Source: DATIYF01 sp035517775 (GTDB taxonomy: Bacteria > Acidobacteriota > Terriglobia > Terriglobales > Acidobacteriaceae). Taken from it: a stretch of DNA of 53,564 nt. The notes under the pieces were generated by a model. It saw only the letters and a list, made by a program, of their open reading frames with translations, searched no databases and was not told where the DNA came from. Where the stretch lies: positions 1-53,564 of the forward strand of contig DATIYF010000013.1 of NCBI GenBank assembly GCA_035517775.1. Direction: 5' to 3'. Below are positions 39,959 through 49,139 of this stretch, one piece after another (position 1 is the stretch's first letter; each line of letters begins with the position of its first letter). A program made the position numbers and the translations under genes.

Positions 39959-40103
39959 GCCGAAAACCCCTAGCCACAAAGGGCGACGCAGGAAACCTGT
40001 GGCTGGGCGTCGTTCGTGGTTTATTGATTTTCGCTGCCGCGTACTACCATTTCCTGGTTCCCTTCCCTTTTTTGAGCGAAAATAGCGGGAGAGGCTGAAT
40101 GAC

Positions 40104-41444
40104 ATGAGGTCCCGGGCGGCTGCGCGGCGCGTTTTCCCGGCATGGCTGGCGGGCGTAGTGTTCTGCCTGGCGTGTGGGTCAGCCTCCGCCGATGTGCTCA
40201 AAATCGTGGTGGATGACACCATTCAGCCCATCAGCGACGAATACATTGGCCGCGCCATTCAACAGGCGCAGCGGGAAAACGACCAGGCGGTGCTGATCGA
40301 GCTGAACACTCCCGGGGGCTTGCTCGACTCCACGCGCTCGATCATCGAGAAAATTCTGACCTCGCCGGTGCCGGTGATCATTTACGTCAGCCCCAGCGGC
40401 AGCCGCGCCGCCTCGGCGGGATTTTTCATCCTGGAAAGCGCGGACGTGGCCGCCATGGCCCCGGGCACCAACACCGGGGCGGCGCATCCGGTGGCGCTAT
40501 TCGGCGGCAAGATGGACGACGTGATGAAAGAGAAGGTGGAGAACGACGCCGCCGCCTTCATGCGCTCGTTCGTCTCCAAACGCGGGCGCAACGTCGAGAT
40601 CGCGGAGAGCGCGGTGCGGCAATCCAAATCTTTCAGCGATCAGGAAGCGCTCTCCGACAAGCTGATTGATTACGTCGCCGGCAGTGAGCAGGAACTTTTC
40701 AAGCAAATGCAGGGCAAGCCCATCAAGCGCTTCAATGGCCAGATGGTGACGCTCAATCTGGCCGGACAGCCGGTTCATGCTTATGACATGACGCTGAAGC
40801 AGCACATTCTGGACTATATTCTGGACCCGAATGTGGCGTTCATTCTGCTGGCCATCGGCGCGCTGGCGCTGTATGCGGAGTTTAACCATCCCGGCGCCGT
40901 GATTCCGGGAACGGTGGGCGTGGTTTTCATTCTGCTGGCGGCCTTCGCCTTCAACCTGCTGCCGACGCGCTTTGCCGCCATCATTCTGATTCTGGCTTCG
41001 TTCGTTCTGTTTGCATTGGAGGCCAAGTTCGGCACCCATGGCGTGCTGGCGATCGGCGGGATCGCTACGCTTACCTTAGGCGGCCTGCTTCTGGTGGATG
41101 CGCCGATTCCCGAGATGCGGGTACATTTGGCGACCGCATTGGCGGTCAGCATTCCGTTGGGGCTTATTACCGTGTTCTTGACCATCAAGGTGTTGGAGGC
41201 GCGCCACAGCAAGGTGGTGACCGGCGCGCAAGGGCTGGTGGGCGATATTGGTCTGGCACAGACCTCGCTCTCGCCGTGTGGCAAGGTTTTTGTGCACGGG
41301 GAAATCTGGGATGCGACGGCCTCCGCCACGATCGCCGCCGGGCAGGCGGTGATCGTGCGCAATGTGGATGGGCTGCAGTTGCAGGTGGACCCGGCGCCAG
41401 CGCCGGAACACATTGTGGCGCGCGAAGTGACAGCAAGAAGTTGA
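40104..41444 (+). CDS. NfeD-family membrane serine protease (ClpP-class)
   Basis: 446 residues with a signal peptide (to about residue 29), a ClpP-like protease domain (about 30-240), four membrane segments (about 240-365) and a C-terminal OB-fold NfeD domain. The catalytic serine is Ser104 in SRAASAGFF; the paired lysine is probably Lys144 in MKEKVENDAA. The domain order matches long NfeD, known as a partner of stomatin/slipin proteins, one of which is the next gene (129 bases on). Start ATG 40104 has GGGAGAGG upstream. Confidence 0.9.
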   Translation: MRSRAAARRVFPAWLAGVVFCLACGSASADVLKIVVDDTIQPISDEYIGRAIQQAQRENDQAVLIELNTPGGLLDSTRSIIEKILTSPVPVIIYVSPSGSRAASAGFFILESADVAAMAPGTNTGAAHPVALFGGKMDDVMKEKVENDAAAFMRSFVSKRGRNVEIAESAVRQSKSFSDQEALSDKLIDYVAGSEQELFKQMQGKPIKRFNGQMVTLNLAGQPVHAYDMTLKQHILDYILDPNVAFILLAIGALALYAEFNHPGAVIPGTVGVVFILLAAFAFNLLPTRFAAIILILASFVLFALEAKFGTHGVLAIGGIATLTLGGLLLVDAPIPEMRVHLATALAVSIPLGLITVFLTIKVLEARHSKVVTGAQGLVGDIGLAQTSLSPCGKVFVHGEIWDATASATIAAGQAVIVRNVDGLQLQVDPAPAPEHIVAREVTARS

Positions 41445-41573
41445 GCCAGCCGGGTAATGCTTCCAAAATGAATCCTGCCCGACACCCCCTGGAGCCGCGA
41501 ATCCGGCTTGGGACGCGGCGATTTGCGATACAATCCGCCGCAGAAGAGTTTGTGCGATCTGACGGAGGCCGGG

Positions 41574-42371
41574 ATGCCGATTGAGTTCAGCTTCACCACC
41601 ATTGCTGTCATCATCGTTCTGCTCTATCTCTTGAGCTCCATCAAAATCCTGGCGGAGTATGAGCGGGGGGTGATTTTCCGCCTGGGCCGGTTGCTGGGGC
41701 ACGCCAAGGGGCCGGGCGTCATTTTTGTTTTCGCCCCGATTGACCGCATGGTGCGGGTCTCGCTGCGGCAGGAGGCGCTGGAAGTTCCGCCTCAGGACAT
41801 CATCACCCGCGACAACGTGACCCTGAAGGTAAACGCCATTATCTTTCTGCGGGTGATCGAGCCGAATAAGGCGGTGGTGGAGGTTTCGAACTACGTTTAT
41901 CAGACCTCGCAGTTTGCCCAGACCACGCTGCGGTCGGTGCTGGGCGAACTCGATCTCGACGAACTGCTGGCCCACCGCGACAAAATCAACACCCGCCTGC
42001 AAAGCATTCTCGACACCCATACCGCGCCCTGGGGGGTCAAGGTGGTGAACGTCGAAGTCAAGCAGGTGGACCTGCCGGAAGACATGCAGCGCGCCATGGC
42101 CAAGCAGGCGGAAGCGGAACGCGAGAAGCGCTCGAAGATCATTCACGCGGAAGGCGAATTCTCAGCGGCGCAGCGCCTGGTGGATGCCGCAGCGCTGTTG
42201 GCCACGGAGCCCGTCAGTGTGCAACTGCGCTATCTGCAAACCCTGACTGAAATCGGCGTGGAGAAGAACACGACCATCGTCTTCCCGGTGCCGGTAGATA
42301 TCTTCGCCGGAGTAGTGAAGATGATCTCCAACCTGGGCGAGGATGCGGCGAAAACCGCCCCAAAGGTTTAG
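41574..42371 (+). CDS. Slipin (SPFH/stomatin-family membrane protein)
   Basis: 265 residues from ATG 41574 with GGAGG upstream. One N-terminal membrane segment (about 8-22), then the SPFH/PHB domain (EYERGVIFRLGRL, GPGVIFVFAPIDRM, QDIITRDNVTLKVNAI) and a Glu/Lys/Ala-rich coiled coil (about 180-215, MAKQAEAEREKRSKI). Slipins form membrane microdomain scaffolds and are cleaved by, or partner with, NfeD proteases; the nfeD gene just upstream fits that. The C-terminus (PVPVDIFAG) is typical. Confidence 0.92.
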   Translation: MPIEFSFTTIAVIIVLLYLLSSIKILAEYERGVIFRLGRLLGHAKGPGVIFVFAPIDRMVRVSLRQEALEVPPQDIITRDNVTLKVNAIIFLRVIEPNKAVVEVSNYVYQTSQFAQTTLRSVLGELDLDELLAHRDKINTRLQSILDTHTAPWGVKVVNVEVKQVDLPEDMQRAMAKQAEAEREKRSKIIHAEGEFSAAQRLVDAAALLATEPVSVQLRYLQTLTEIGVEKNTTIVFPVPVDIFAGVVKMISNLGEDAAKTAPKV

Positions 42372-42413
42372 CGGTCTTTGGGTGGAAAGGCGGGCGAATC
42401 TTGGGAGCGATCC

Positions 42414-43028
42414 ATGTCTAGTTCACAAGATACGGAAATCACACTCGGCACCGGCAAAATGCTGGTGCTTTTCTTTGCTCTGGCAGCGTTGTGCGGGGTG
42501 TTCTTTGCCATGGGCTACAAGCTGGGAAGAAGCTCGGCGGGAACGGCAGCCGCGGAGGCGGCAGCGCCGGCGGAAACAGCCCCGGCCTCGGCCACACAAA
42601 CCGCGGCGGTAAAGCCGGCGGCAAGTTCGGCGGCCTCTCCGGACCTCGCCTACTATCAGGCCCAGGGAGGCGGCAAGGAAACCAGCCACGCTGCAGCCCC
42701 GCCCGAAAAGTCGAGCTCCCAGGCGCCGGGCCCTGAAGCCTCCACTTCAACTCCATCCACTCCGGCCGCAGCTTCTACCAGCGCCCCACCGGATCCGGCT
42801 CAGGCCGCGGGCGAAGGTTATTACGTACAGGTGGCGGCGGTGAGCAAGCAGGAAGACGCCAACGCCCTGGTGGATGCGCTCAAACGCAAGCAGTATCCGG
42901 CGTTTGTGGCTTCGGGAGGCGACAACCTTTACCGCGTGCAGGTGGGGCCGTTTGCCGACGTAAAAAATGCGGAAGACATGCGGGCCCGGCTGGTCAATGA
43001 CGGCTACAACCCGATTTTGAAAAAGTAG
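42414..43028 (+). CDS. SPOR-domain membrane protein
   Basis: 204 residues from ATG 42414. A single membrane segment (about 16-34), an Ala/Pro/Ser-rich periplasmic linker (about 40-135), and a C-terminal SPOR domain (YYVQVAAVSKQEDANALVDAL, PAFVASGG, YRVQVGPFAD). SPOR domains bind denuded peptidoglycan and locate proteins to the division site. It is 42 bases after the slipin gene, so it may be third in the nfeD-slipin operon. Confidence 0.88.
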   Translation: MSSSQDTEITLGTGKMLVLFFALAALCGVFFAMGYKLGRSSAGTAAAEAAAPAETAPASATQTAAVKPAASSAASPDLAYYQAQGGGKETSHAAAPPEKSSSQAPGPEASTSTPSTPAAASTSAPPDPAQAAGEGYYVQVAAVSKQEDANALVDALKRKQYPAFVASGGDNLYRVQVGPFADVKNAEDMRARLVNDGYNPILKK

Positions 43029-43034
43029 GCGCCG

Positions 43035-43652
43035 CTATTGGCGGCTGAAACGCTGTTCCTTCCAGGGATCGCCATACATGTGGTAACCGTTCTGCTCCCA
43101 GAAGCCGGGCACGTCGTGATCAAGAAATTCCAGCCCGCGAACCCACTTCACTGATTTCCAGGCATAGAGATGCGGCACGATGAGGCGCAGCGGGTAGCCA
43201 TGCTCGGCGGTGAGCGGCCCGCCATCGTGATGGGTGGCCAGCAGGACCTCTGCGCGATCCAAGTCGGGCAGAGGGACATTGGCGGTAAAGCCCTGCTCGG
43301 CGTGCACCAGCACGAAGGCGGCTGAGGGTTTGGGCATGACTCGACGCAGAACCTCCTGCATGGCCACGCCCTGCCAGCGATTGTCGAAGCGGCTCCAGCG
43401 GGTGACGCAGTGAAAATCGCTGGTGCGCTCGACCTTAGGCAGCTGATTGAATTGCTCCCAGTCAAGGCGCAGGGGAGTTTCCACCAGCCCGTAAACCTGG
43501 AAATCCCAAGTCGCGGGGTCGAAGCGCGGCACCGAGCCATAGTGCAGCACCGGCCATTTCAGCGTGAGCGACTGGCCGGGCGGCAGCTTCCCTTCCTGGC
43601 GCTTCAGCCGTTCCAGTTGGCGGCGATCGGTTCCCTCAAAGAGCATCGGCAA
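43035..43652 (-). CDS. Sulfite-oxidase-family molybdopterin protein (YedY-like)
   Basis: 205 residues, a catalytic Moco-binding domain only. The cofactor-ligating cysteine is Cys82 in SDFHCVTRWS. HGYPLRLIVPHLYAWKSVKWV and the end GFWEQNGYHMYGDPW are typical of MsrP/YedY and small plant-type sulfite oxidases. There is no signal peptide or Tat motif, unlike exported MsrP, so it may be cytoplasmic. No heme domain or adjacent membrane partner is present. It is convergent with the SPOR gene. Confidence 0.88.
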   Translation of the reverse strand: MPMLFEGTDRRQLERLKRQEGKLPPGQSLTLKWPVLHYGSVPRFDPATWDFQVYGLVETPLRLDWEQFNQLPKVERTSDFHCVTRWSRFDNRWQGVAMQEVLRRVMPKPSAAFVLVHAEQGFTANVPLPDLDRAEVLLATHHDGGPLTAEHGYPLRLIVPHLYAWKSVKWVRGLEFLDHDVPGFWEQNGYHMYGDPWKEQRFSRQ

Positions 43653-43813
43653 TCCTCATGAATCACAAGCTAGAGATGTTGCCGGCAAGGTCTCCGTTGG
43701 CAACGTCTCTCATCGCGTGTCTCGGCAAGGAGGCCCAAAACAAGACGCGGCAAGCTGCGTCTCTACCGGCCTCAGGTCTGGTATTCTGATCGCAATTGGG
43801 GCGGGAAAGTTTC

Positions 43814-44110
43814 ATGCCGCGTTCTGTCCAATTGGACCGCATCCTCCACGCCATCGCCGACCCGACCCGGCGCAGCATTCTGCAGGCTCTCAAGGAGCGC
43901 GGCGGCTGCTCGCTGGGCAAGGACGTGGGCTTATGCGCCTCTGATATCGAAGAGCGGGTGCACCTTTCGCAGCCCACCGTATCCCATCATATGGCAATTC
44001 TGAAAAAGGCAGGCGTGGTGGAGTCAGAAAAGCTGGGGCAGTGGGTATGGTATCGCCGCAATGAAGCTGTGTTGCGGGGGTTCACGCGGATGCTGAGGCG
44101 CAGCCTATAG
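43814..44110 (+). CDS. ArsR-family regulator
   Basis: 98 residues from ATG 43814. LHAIADPTRRSILQALKERGG begins the winged helix and SQPTVSHHMAILKKAGVV is the recognition helix; WVWYRRNEAVL forms the wing. It has Cys residues at GGCSLGK and VGLCASD, and the second sits near the position of the metal-binding ELCVC motif, but that motif is not otherwise conserved. No obvious target gene is adjacent: it is tail to tail with the hybrid kinase, so it may act on distant genes. Confidence 0.83.
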   Translation: MPRSVQLDRILHAIADPTRRSILQALKERGGCSLGKDVGLCASDIEERVHLSQPTVSHHMAILKKAGVVESEKLGQWVWYRRNEAVLRGFTRMLRRSL

Positions 44111-44121
44111 GCTGAGCGGCT

Positions 44122-47100
44122 TCAGCCGGCGGCGGCGGCGTGCGTCTTCTGCAACAGGCGGCGGGCCTGCAGCAGCAGATCGCCGATCTCGAAGGGCTTG
44201 ACCAGGCTGGGCAGGTTTTTCTGCTGTAGAAAGTCGCGGACCTCGGCCGAGGCCAGGTTGGAGAAGGTAAACAGCACGCGCTTTTCCATGCGGGGGCAGT
44301 TTTCAGAGAGCCACTGGCAGACGTCTTTGACGCCCCATCCGCCGGGTATGCGGCCTGTAACAATCAGGGCGTCGAAAGAGCCGGTACGCAATTGCACCTG
44401 CATCTCTTCCTGGCTCACGGCGGTGGTGACTTGCGCGCCGGCGCCGGCCAGCACATCGCGTTCAAACTCGAGCACGGCTTCTTCATCTTCCACCAGTAAG
44501 ATGTGCCCCTCGATGGCGACCTCGCGGCGCTGAGAGGTCGTCTTATCGAGGCTCTCCGCCCATCCGGCCGAGGGCAGGCAGACCTCAATCACGGCGCCCC
44601 CCTCACGATGGTTGCGGGCGGAGATTTCGCCGCCATGTTCCTTGATGATTCCGTAGCAGATGCTTAAACCCAGACCGGTCCCCTTTCCCACGCTCTTGGT
44701 GGTGTAGAAGGGGTCAAAAATACGGTTGGGTTCCTTGATGCCTGGGCCAGAGTCGCGAAATTCGGCGTGCACGGTGCCGTCCTGGGCGAACACGCGGACT
44801 TTCAAGCTGCCGCCCTTGCCGATCTCGAGCATGGCGTCCACGGCGTTGTTGATGATGTTGAGGAACACCTGCTCCAGCTGATGAGGATCAGCGGTCACCA
44901 CGGGAAGGTTGGGCTCGATTTCGCGCTCCAGGTGAATGTTGCTGAGGCGCAGATCGTAGTCGCGCAGAGCCAGGGTTTCATCGAGCACCTTGCGGATATC
45001 CACTTTTTGCTTCTGCGGCTTGCGTTGGCGGGCGAAAGAGAGCAGGTTCTGCACTACGCGATGGGTGCGCTGCGCCTGCTTGTAAAGCTTCTTCACGAAA
45101 TCGGAGCAGCGCTCGCTGAGGCTCTCGCTCTCCAGAAGCTGCGCGTAGCCGAGAATTGCAGTCAGCGGATTGTTGAGCTCGTGAGCCACGCCGGAGATCA
45201 ACTGGCCCACGGCCGACATTTTTTCGCTTTGCAGCAGCTGTTCCTGAGTGCGCTGCAAGTCCTGATAAGCGCGGGAGGTGGCCTCGTAGAGGTTGACCTT
45301 CTCAATGGTGGTGGCGAGCTGGCGGCCGGTGGCGACCAGCAGATTTTCGTCATTGCCGCTGTAGCCGTGGGCCTGGCTGTTACGGATGCCCATCATGCCC
45401 AGCGGCCGGTCTTTGCCCCAGAGCAGCACCCAGGTCCAGAAGTTGGGGCGATCGGCGGCAATGAACTGGGCCACAGGCGAAGGCAGGTGAGGCAGGTATT
45501 CCAGGGTGAGCACTTCGGTGCGGGAGCGGGTGACCAGGTCGCCAAAACCGCCGGGAAAGGAAACCGCGGCATCGCCGCCGCCATCGTGGGCGTGCTGACC
45601 CCATTGGGCGCGGCGGCGGAAGGTGGTTTCGTCGGAGTCGAGAATGTAGATCGCGCCCGCCTCGGCCGCCACCAGGGTGATGATCTGGCGCAGGGTGAGG
45701 TTGAGGATTTCATCCATGTCGAAGGACTGGCTGGCGATCATGGCGATGGCGTTCAGGGCGTTCAGCTCGCGGTTGCGGCGGCGAATTTCATTTTCCGCGC
45801 GCTTGGTCTCCGAAACATCGAGCAGAAAGCCCTGGTAACGCTCCACTTTGCCTTGCAGGTTGCGGGTGGCGAAGCTGCTTTCCAGGGCGATCAGAAGGCT
45901 GCCGTCTTTGCGGCGGAGCGTGACTTCGAAGTTGCGCACGTAGTTGTGCAGCTCGACCTCGCGGCGGAAGGTCTCGCGGCGCTCGGCTGAGGTGTACACC
46001 TCGGAATCGAGCTGCAGGGCCATGACCTGCTCGCGGGTGCTGTAGCCGAGCATGCGCACAAATGCGTCATTGCAGTCGAGAAGCTTGCCTTCGGGCGTGG
46101 CCACGAAGACTCCTTCCTGCACCTGCTCGAACAGCAGGCGATATTTCTCTTCCGCCAGGTGGCGCTCGGTGACGTCACGGACAACGTGGATGGTGCCTTT
46201 TTGCTGGCTGCCCTGGTCCACGTAGGAAGAAGTGGAAGCCAGAGAAAAGCCGCCAAAGCAAGGGTCGGGGCCCTCGGAGAAGCTCTCGCCGGCATGGCAA
46301 TATGGGCAAGCGGACCAATTGCCGTGGGTGCGCGGCAAAGACTCTTCACAGGTGGCGCCGATCACGTCGGCGGGCGCGCGGTTAATGCGCTGCAGCAGGG
46401 CGCGGTTGGCCTTCATGATGCGAAAGCCGGCATCGTGCAGCAGGACCACATCCTGAATGGAGTCGAAGGTGTTGGTCCATTGCCGGTGCGAGCGCAGAAC
46501 CTGCTCCAGCAGGCGGAGATTTTCCACCGCCAGGCCGAGCTGGTGGGCGGTAGTGGCGAGGAACTCCATCTCCTCGGGCGTGTAATGGATGCGCCGGCGG
46601 CTGCCCAGGGTGAGGGTGCCAATGATTGCCTTCTTGCCGCGCACCGGAGCAATCACGCAATGGTGAAAGCCCTCGCTGTGCAGATGGCTCTGCACGTCTT
46701 TGGCGGAGCGCGAGGTCTGTACCACGACGGGAGCGGTCCCGCTCAGGGTAGATTCGAAATCCACATCTTTAGGGACGGAGGTGCGGTCCTTGAGGAAGTC
46801 CCAGGAGAGGCCGATCTGCTGGGTGATGACCATCTCGTTGCCTTCGACCAGGCGGAACCAGGCGGCTTTGGCGCCGGTAAGGCCCTTGAGCTCTTCGAGC
46901 GCGGTGGCCATCATGGGGCCATAATGCTGCGCCCGGGCAATGCAGTTGGTGAGCGAGTTGATGACCGCCAGGCGCCGCATGCGGACTTTGGAGTCGTCAA
47001 AGACCACCAGAAGCATGCTGAGGCCGAGGAGAAGATCGGCGATCAGCCCGAAGCTGAGGGGGAGATGAGAGGTAATGGGCGCCCAGTTGAGATGCAGACA

Positions 47101-47607
47101 CAGCAGGCCCAGGGTAAGCAGCCAGGGGCCGATCTCAGTGCGGCCGCGGCGATAGCGCAGCAACTGGATGGCGGCCTGCACTGCGACCAGCCGGTAAGCA
47201 ATTTCCAGCAGCAGGCGGAGGAGGAACGAGTGCGGCCACAGCAATTGGCAGACGACGCTGTAGGCGACGAGCGCGCCCGCCGCGGGCAGGAGCGCCACCA
47301 GCAGTTTGCGGCAGTGGGTGTAAACCAGAATGCTGGCGGAAAACAGGCAGACCGCAACCAGGAACTGGGCCTGCGAGAGCACCGCCGAGTAGCCATCGAG
47401 AGAGCGGGGATTGCCCAGCCCCAGGTCAACCCGCGAGACGAAGTAGGCCAGCCAGCCCAGAATCCAGATCAGAAGGTAGCGCTCGCGGAAGGTGCGAAAG
47501 ACCACCAGGCTGGCGACCAGTACCACCAGCGCGGCGGAGTCCTGGGCGATCAATCCCGGGACGGTGATGTCCCCGACAGCGGACGCGAGGCAGACGAAGG
47601 CATTCAT
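44122..47607 (-). CDS. Hybrid sensor histidine kinase with membrane, GAF, PAS and receiver domains
   Basis: 1161 residues. Domains in order: a seven-helix-like membrane region (about 10-215), GAF (about 225-370), two PAS (about 385-600), a second GAF (about 635-780), HisKA with phospho-His809 in GVAHELNNPL, HATPase (about 910-1020; DAMLEIGKGG N-box, GTGLGLSI G-box) and a C-terminal receiver. In the receiver the acidic start (LLVEDEEAV) and Lys (LVKPFE) are conserved, but the phosphoacceptor position is Thr1084 in LIVTGRIPGG. The divergent response regulator with HD-GYP (137 bases away) is the likely partner, taking over phosphotransfer that this receiver cannot perform. Confidence 0.92.
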   Translation of the reverse strand: MNAFVCLASAVGDITVPGLIAQDSAALVVLVASLVVFRTFRERYLLIWILGWLAYFVSRVDLGLGNPRSLDGYSAVLSQAQFLVAVCLFSASILVYTHCRKLLVALLPAAGALVAYSVVCQLLWPHSFLLRLLLEIAYRLVAVQAAIQLLRYRRGRTEIGPWLLTLGLLCLHLNWAPITSHLPLSFGLIADLLLGLSMLLVVFDDSKVRMRRLAVINSLTNCIARAQHYGPMMATALEELKGLTGAKAAWFRLVEGNEMVITQQIGLSWDFLKDRTSVPKDVDFESTLSGTAPVVVQTSRSAKDVQSHLHSEGFHHCVIAPVRGKKAIIGTLTLGSRRRIHYTPEEMEFLATTAHQLGLAVENLRLLEQVLRSHRQWTNTFDSIQDVVLLHDAGFRIMKANRALLQRINRAPADVIGATCEESLPRTHGNWSACPYCHAGESFSEGPDPCFGGFSLASTSSYVDQGSQQKGTIHVVRDVTERHLAEEKYRLLFEQVQEGVFVATPEGKLLDCNDAFVRMLGYSTREQVMALQLDSEVYTSAERRETFRREVELHNYVRNFEVTLRRKDGSLLIALESSFATRNLQGKVERYQGFLLDVSETKRAENEIRRRNRELNALNAIAMIASQSFDMDEILNLTLRQIITLVAAEAGAIYILDSDETTFRRRAQWGQHAHDGGGDAAVSFPGGFGDLVTRSRTEVLTLEYLPHLPSPVAQFIAADRPNFWTWVLLWGKDRPLGMMGIRNSQAHGYSGNDENLLVATGRQLATTIEKVNLYEATSRAYQDLQRTQEQLLQSEKMSAVGQLISGVAHELNNPLTAILGYAQLLESESLSERCSDFVKKLYKQAQRTHRVVQNLLSFARQRKPQKQKVDIRKVLDETLALRDYDLRLSNIHLEREIEPNLPVVTADPHQLEQVFLNIINNAVDAMLEIGKGGSLKVRVFAQDGTVHAEFRDSGPGIKEPNRIFDPFYTTKSVGKGTGLGLSICYGIIKEHGGEISARNHREGGAVIEVCLPSAGWAESLDKTTSQRREVAIEGHILLVEDEEAVLEFERDVLAGAGAQVTTAVSQEEMQVQLRTGSFDALIVTGRIPGGWGVKDVCQWLSENCPRMEKRVLFTFSNLASAEVRDFLQQKNLPSLVKPFEIGDLLLQARRLLQKTHAAAAG

Positions 47608-47744
47608 TTGCGGCAGAATGGGAACCCAGTTACGTCCTAAATTTTTGCACGCCGCTGCCCGTTACCAATGGGCTTTCCCCCACCTTATGGTTACTTTCGA
47701 CACCTCGGAAGTACGGTAGAATTGGTCCTAGACTTAACCCATTC

Positions 47745-48899
47745 ATGCCAGCCGAACCGACCGTATCCATAGTGGAGAGACCGGGGCCCAGCACGTCTGC
47801 GCGCCCGGGAGCGGACCGCATTCTGGTGGTGGATGATGAAGAGGCGATTCGCGAAATCGTTTCTTCCATGCTGATGGCCGCCAAGTACACCTGCCGGCAG
47901 GCGGGCTCGGGGGCCGAGGCTCTGGCACTGCTGGAATCGGGCGAAGAGTATTCCCTGATGCTTTCTGACCTGATGATGGCGGGCATGGATGGCATTGCCC
48001 TGCTGGAGCGGACCAAAGAGCGCTTCCCCGAAATGCCGGTGATCATGGTTACCGCAGTGCACGACATTTCGGTGGCGCTGGCGGCGCTGCGCAACGGCGC
48101 CTATGACTATCTGCTGAAGCCGTTTGAGCGCGAGCAATTGCTGGCTACCGTACGCCGGGCGCTGGAAAATCGCCGCCTGCGGCTGGAAAACCGGGCCTAC
48201 CAAACCCGCCTGGAAGATCTGGTGGCGGAGCGCACCATGCAGTTGCGCAAGACCATGAACAACCTGGAGCGCTCCTACGACATTACGCTGGAGGCGCTGG
48301 GCGATGCGCTCGATCTAAAGGATGCGGAAACCGAGGGCCACTCCAAGCGAGTCACGGCTTTCACGATTGCCATGGCGCGCGCCATGGGGCTGAGTGACAA
48401 AGAAATTCGCGTGATTGCCCGCGGGGCGTTTCTCCACGACATTGGCAAGATGGCGATTCCGGATGCAATTCTGCGCAAGCCCGGCGCTTTGACGCCCGAT
48501 GAAATTGTCGTCATGCGCGAGCATTGCTACCGCGGCTATCAGATGCTGAAAAAGATACCCTTTTTGGCGGACGCTTCCGAGATCGTTTATTCGCATCAGG
48601 AGCGTTACGACGGCACCGGTTATCCCCGGGGATTGAAGGGGGATGAGATTCCGCTGGGGGCGCGCATCTTTTCGGTCGCGGATACGCTTGACGCCATCAC
48701 CTCCGACCGCCCCTACCGTCCGGCCCAGCCGCTCTCCGCTGCGCGCGATGAGATTCAACGCTGGTCTGGGCGGCAATTCGATCCCGAGGTGGTGCGGGTT
48801 TTTCTCGGCATGCCGGAGAATATCTGGATGGACCTGCGCAAGCAGATTGACCACCAGATTTACCGCTTCGCATATACCGCCGCCAAAGGCGGGGCGTGA
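47745..48899 (+). CDS. Response regulator with HD-GYP c-di-GMP phosphodiesterase domain
   Basis: 384 residues. The receiver (about 25-145) has ILVVDDEE, phosphoacceptor Asp75 (MLSDLMMAG) and LLKPFE. A coiled-coil linker (RLEDLVAERTMQLRKTMNNLE) leads to the HD-GYP domain: FLHDIGKMAIPD for the metal site and HQERYDGTGYPRGLKGDEIP for the GYP loop, both intact. Activity against cyclic-di-GMP is expected. Being divergent from the hybrid kinase gene suggests one phosphorelay. A candidate -10 TAGAAT lies at 47717-47722. Confidence 0.93.
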   Translation: MPAEPTVSIVERPGPSTSARPGADRILVVDDEEAIREIVSSMLMAAKYTCRQAGSGAEALALLESGEEYSLMLSDLMMAGMDGIALLERTKERFPEMPVIMVTAVHDISVALAALRNGAYDYLLKPFEREQLLATVRRALENRRLRLENRAYQTRLEDLVAERTMQLRKTMNNLERSYDITLEALGDALDLKDAETEGHSKRVTAFTIAMARAMGLSDKEIRVIARGAFLHDIGKMAIPDAILRKPGALTPDEIVVMREHCYRGYQMLKKIPFLADASEIVYSHQERYDGTGYPRGLKGDEIPLGARIFSVADTLDAITSDRPYRPAQPLSAARDEIQRWSGRQFDPEVVRVFLGMPENIWMDLRKQIDHQIYRFAYTAAKGGA

Positions 48900-48948
48900 T
48901 TTCCGGCGTTCGCTGCCTCGAGCGTCGCCCGGTGCTTCCTTAAGAGCT

Positions 48949-48978
48949 AAACCACGAAGGGCACGAAGGTACACGAAA
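48949..48978. repeat. CACGAAG-family direct repeat, first of two
   Basis: AAACCACGAAGGGCACGAAG then GTACACGAAA. A near-identical copy follows 81 bases later; both also share the preceding TTAAGA.CTA. Confidence 0.7.
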
Positions 48979-49029
48979 ATGCCGAGTGATTTCCTGCTGA
49001 GTCTCGCTGCTCCCGCCGTTAAGAACTAG

Positions 49030-49059
49030 AACCACGAAGGGCACGAAGGAAGACGAAGG
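49030..49059. repeat. CACGAAG-family direct repeat, second of two
   Basis: AACCACGAAGGGCACGAAGG then AAGACGAAGG. It lies about 80 bases before the ilv leader peptide. No gene is seen in 48900-49139. Confidence 0.7.
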
Positions 49060-49139
49060 AATGGCGGGGTTCCCAGATTGGGACTTGCAGTATGCTAGGG
49101 ATTCCGGTAGTGTAGCTGCATCCTTTGGATCACGAGCCT

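Noticed and set aside
46159..47640. A 493-residue plus-strand frame across the hybrid kinase
   Set aside because: It is the reverse frame of PAS, GAF and membrane segments and has no conserved blocks.
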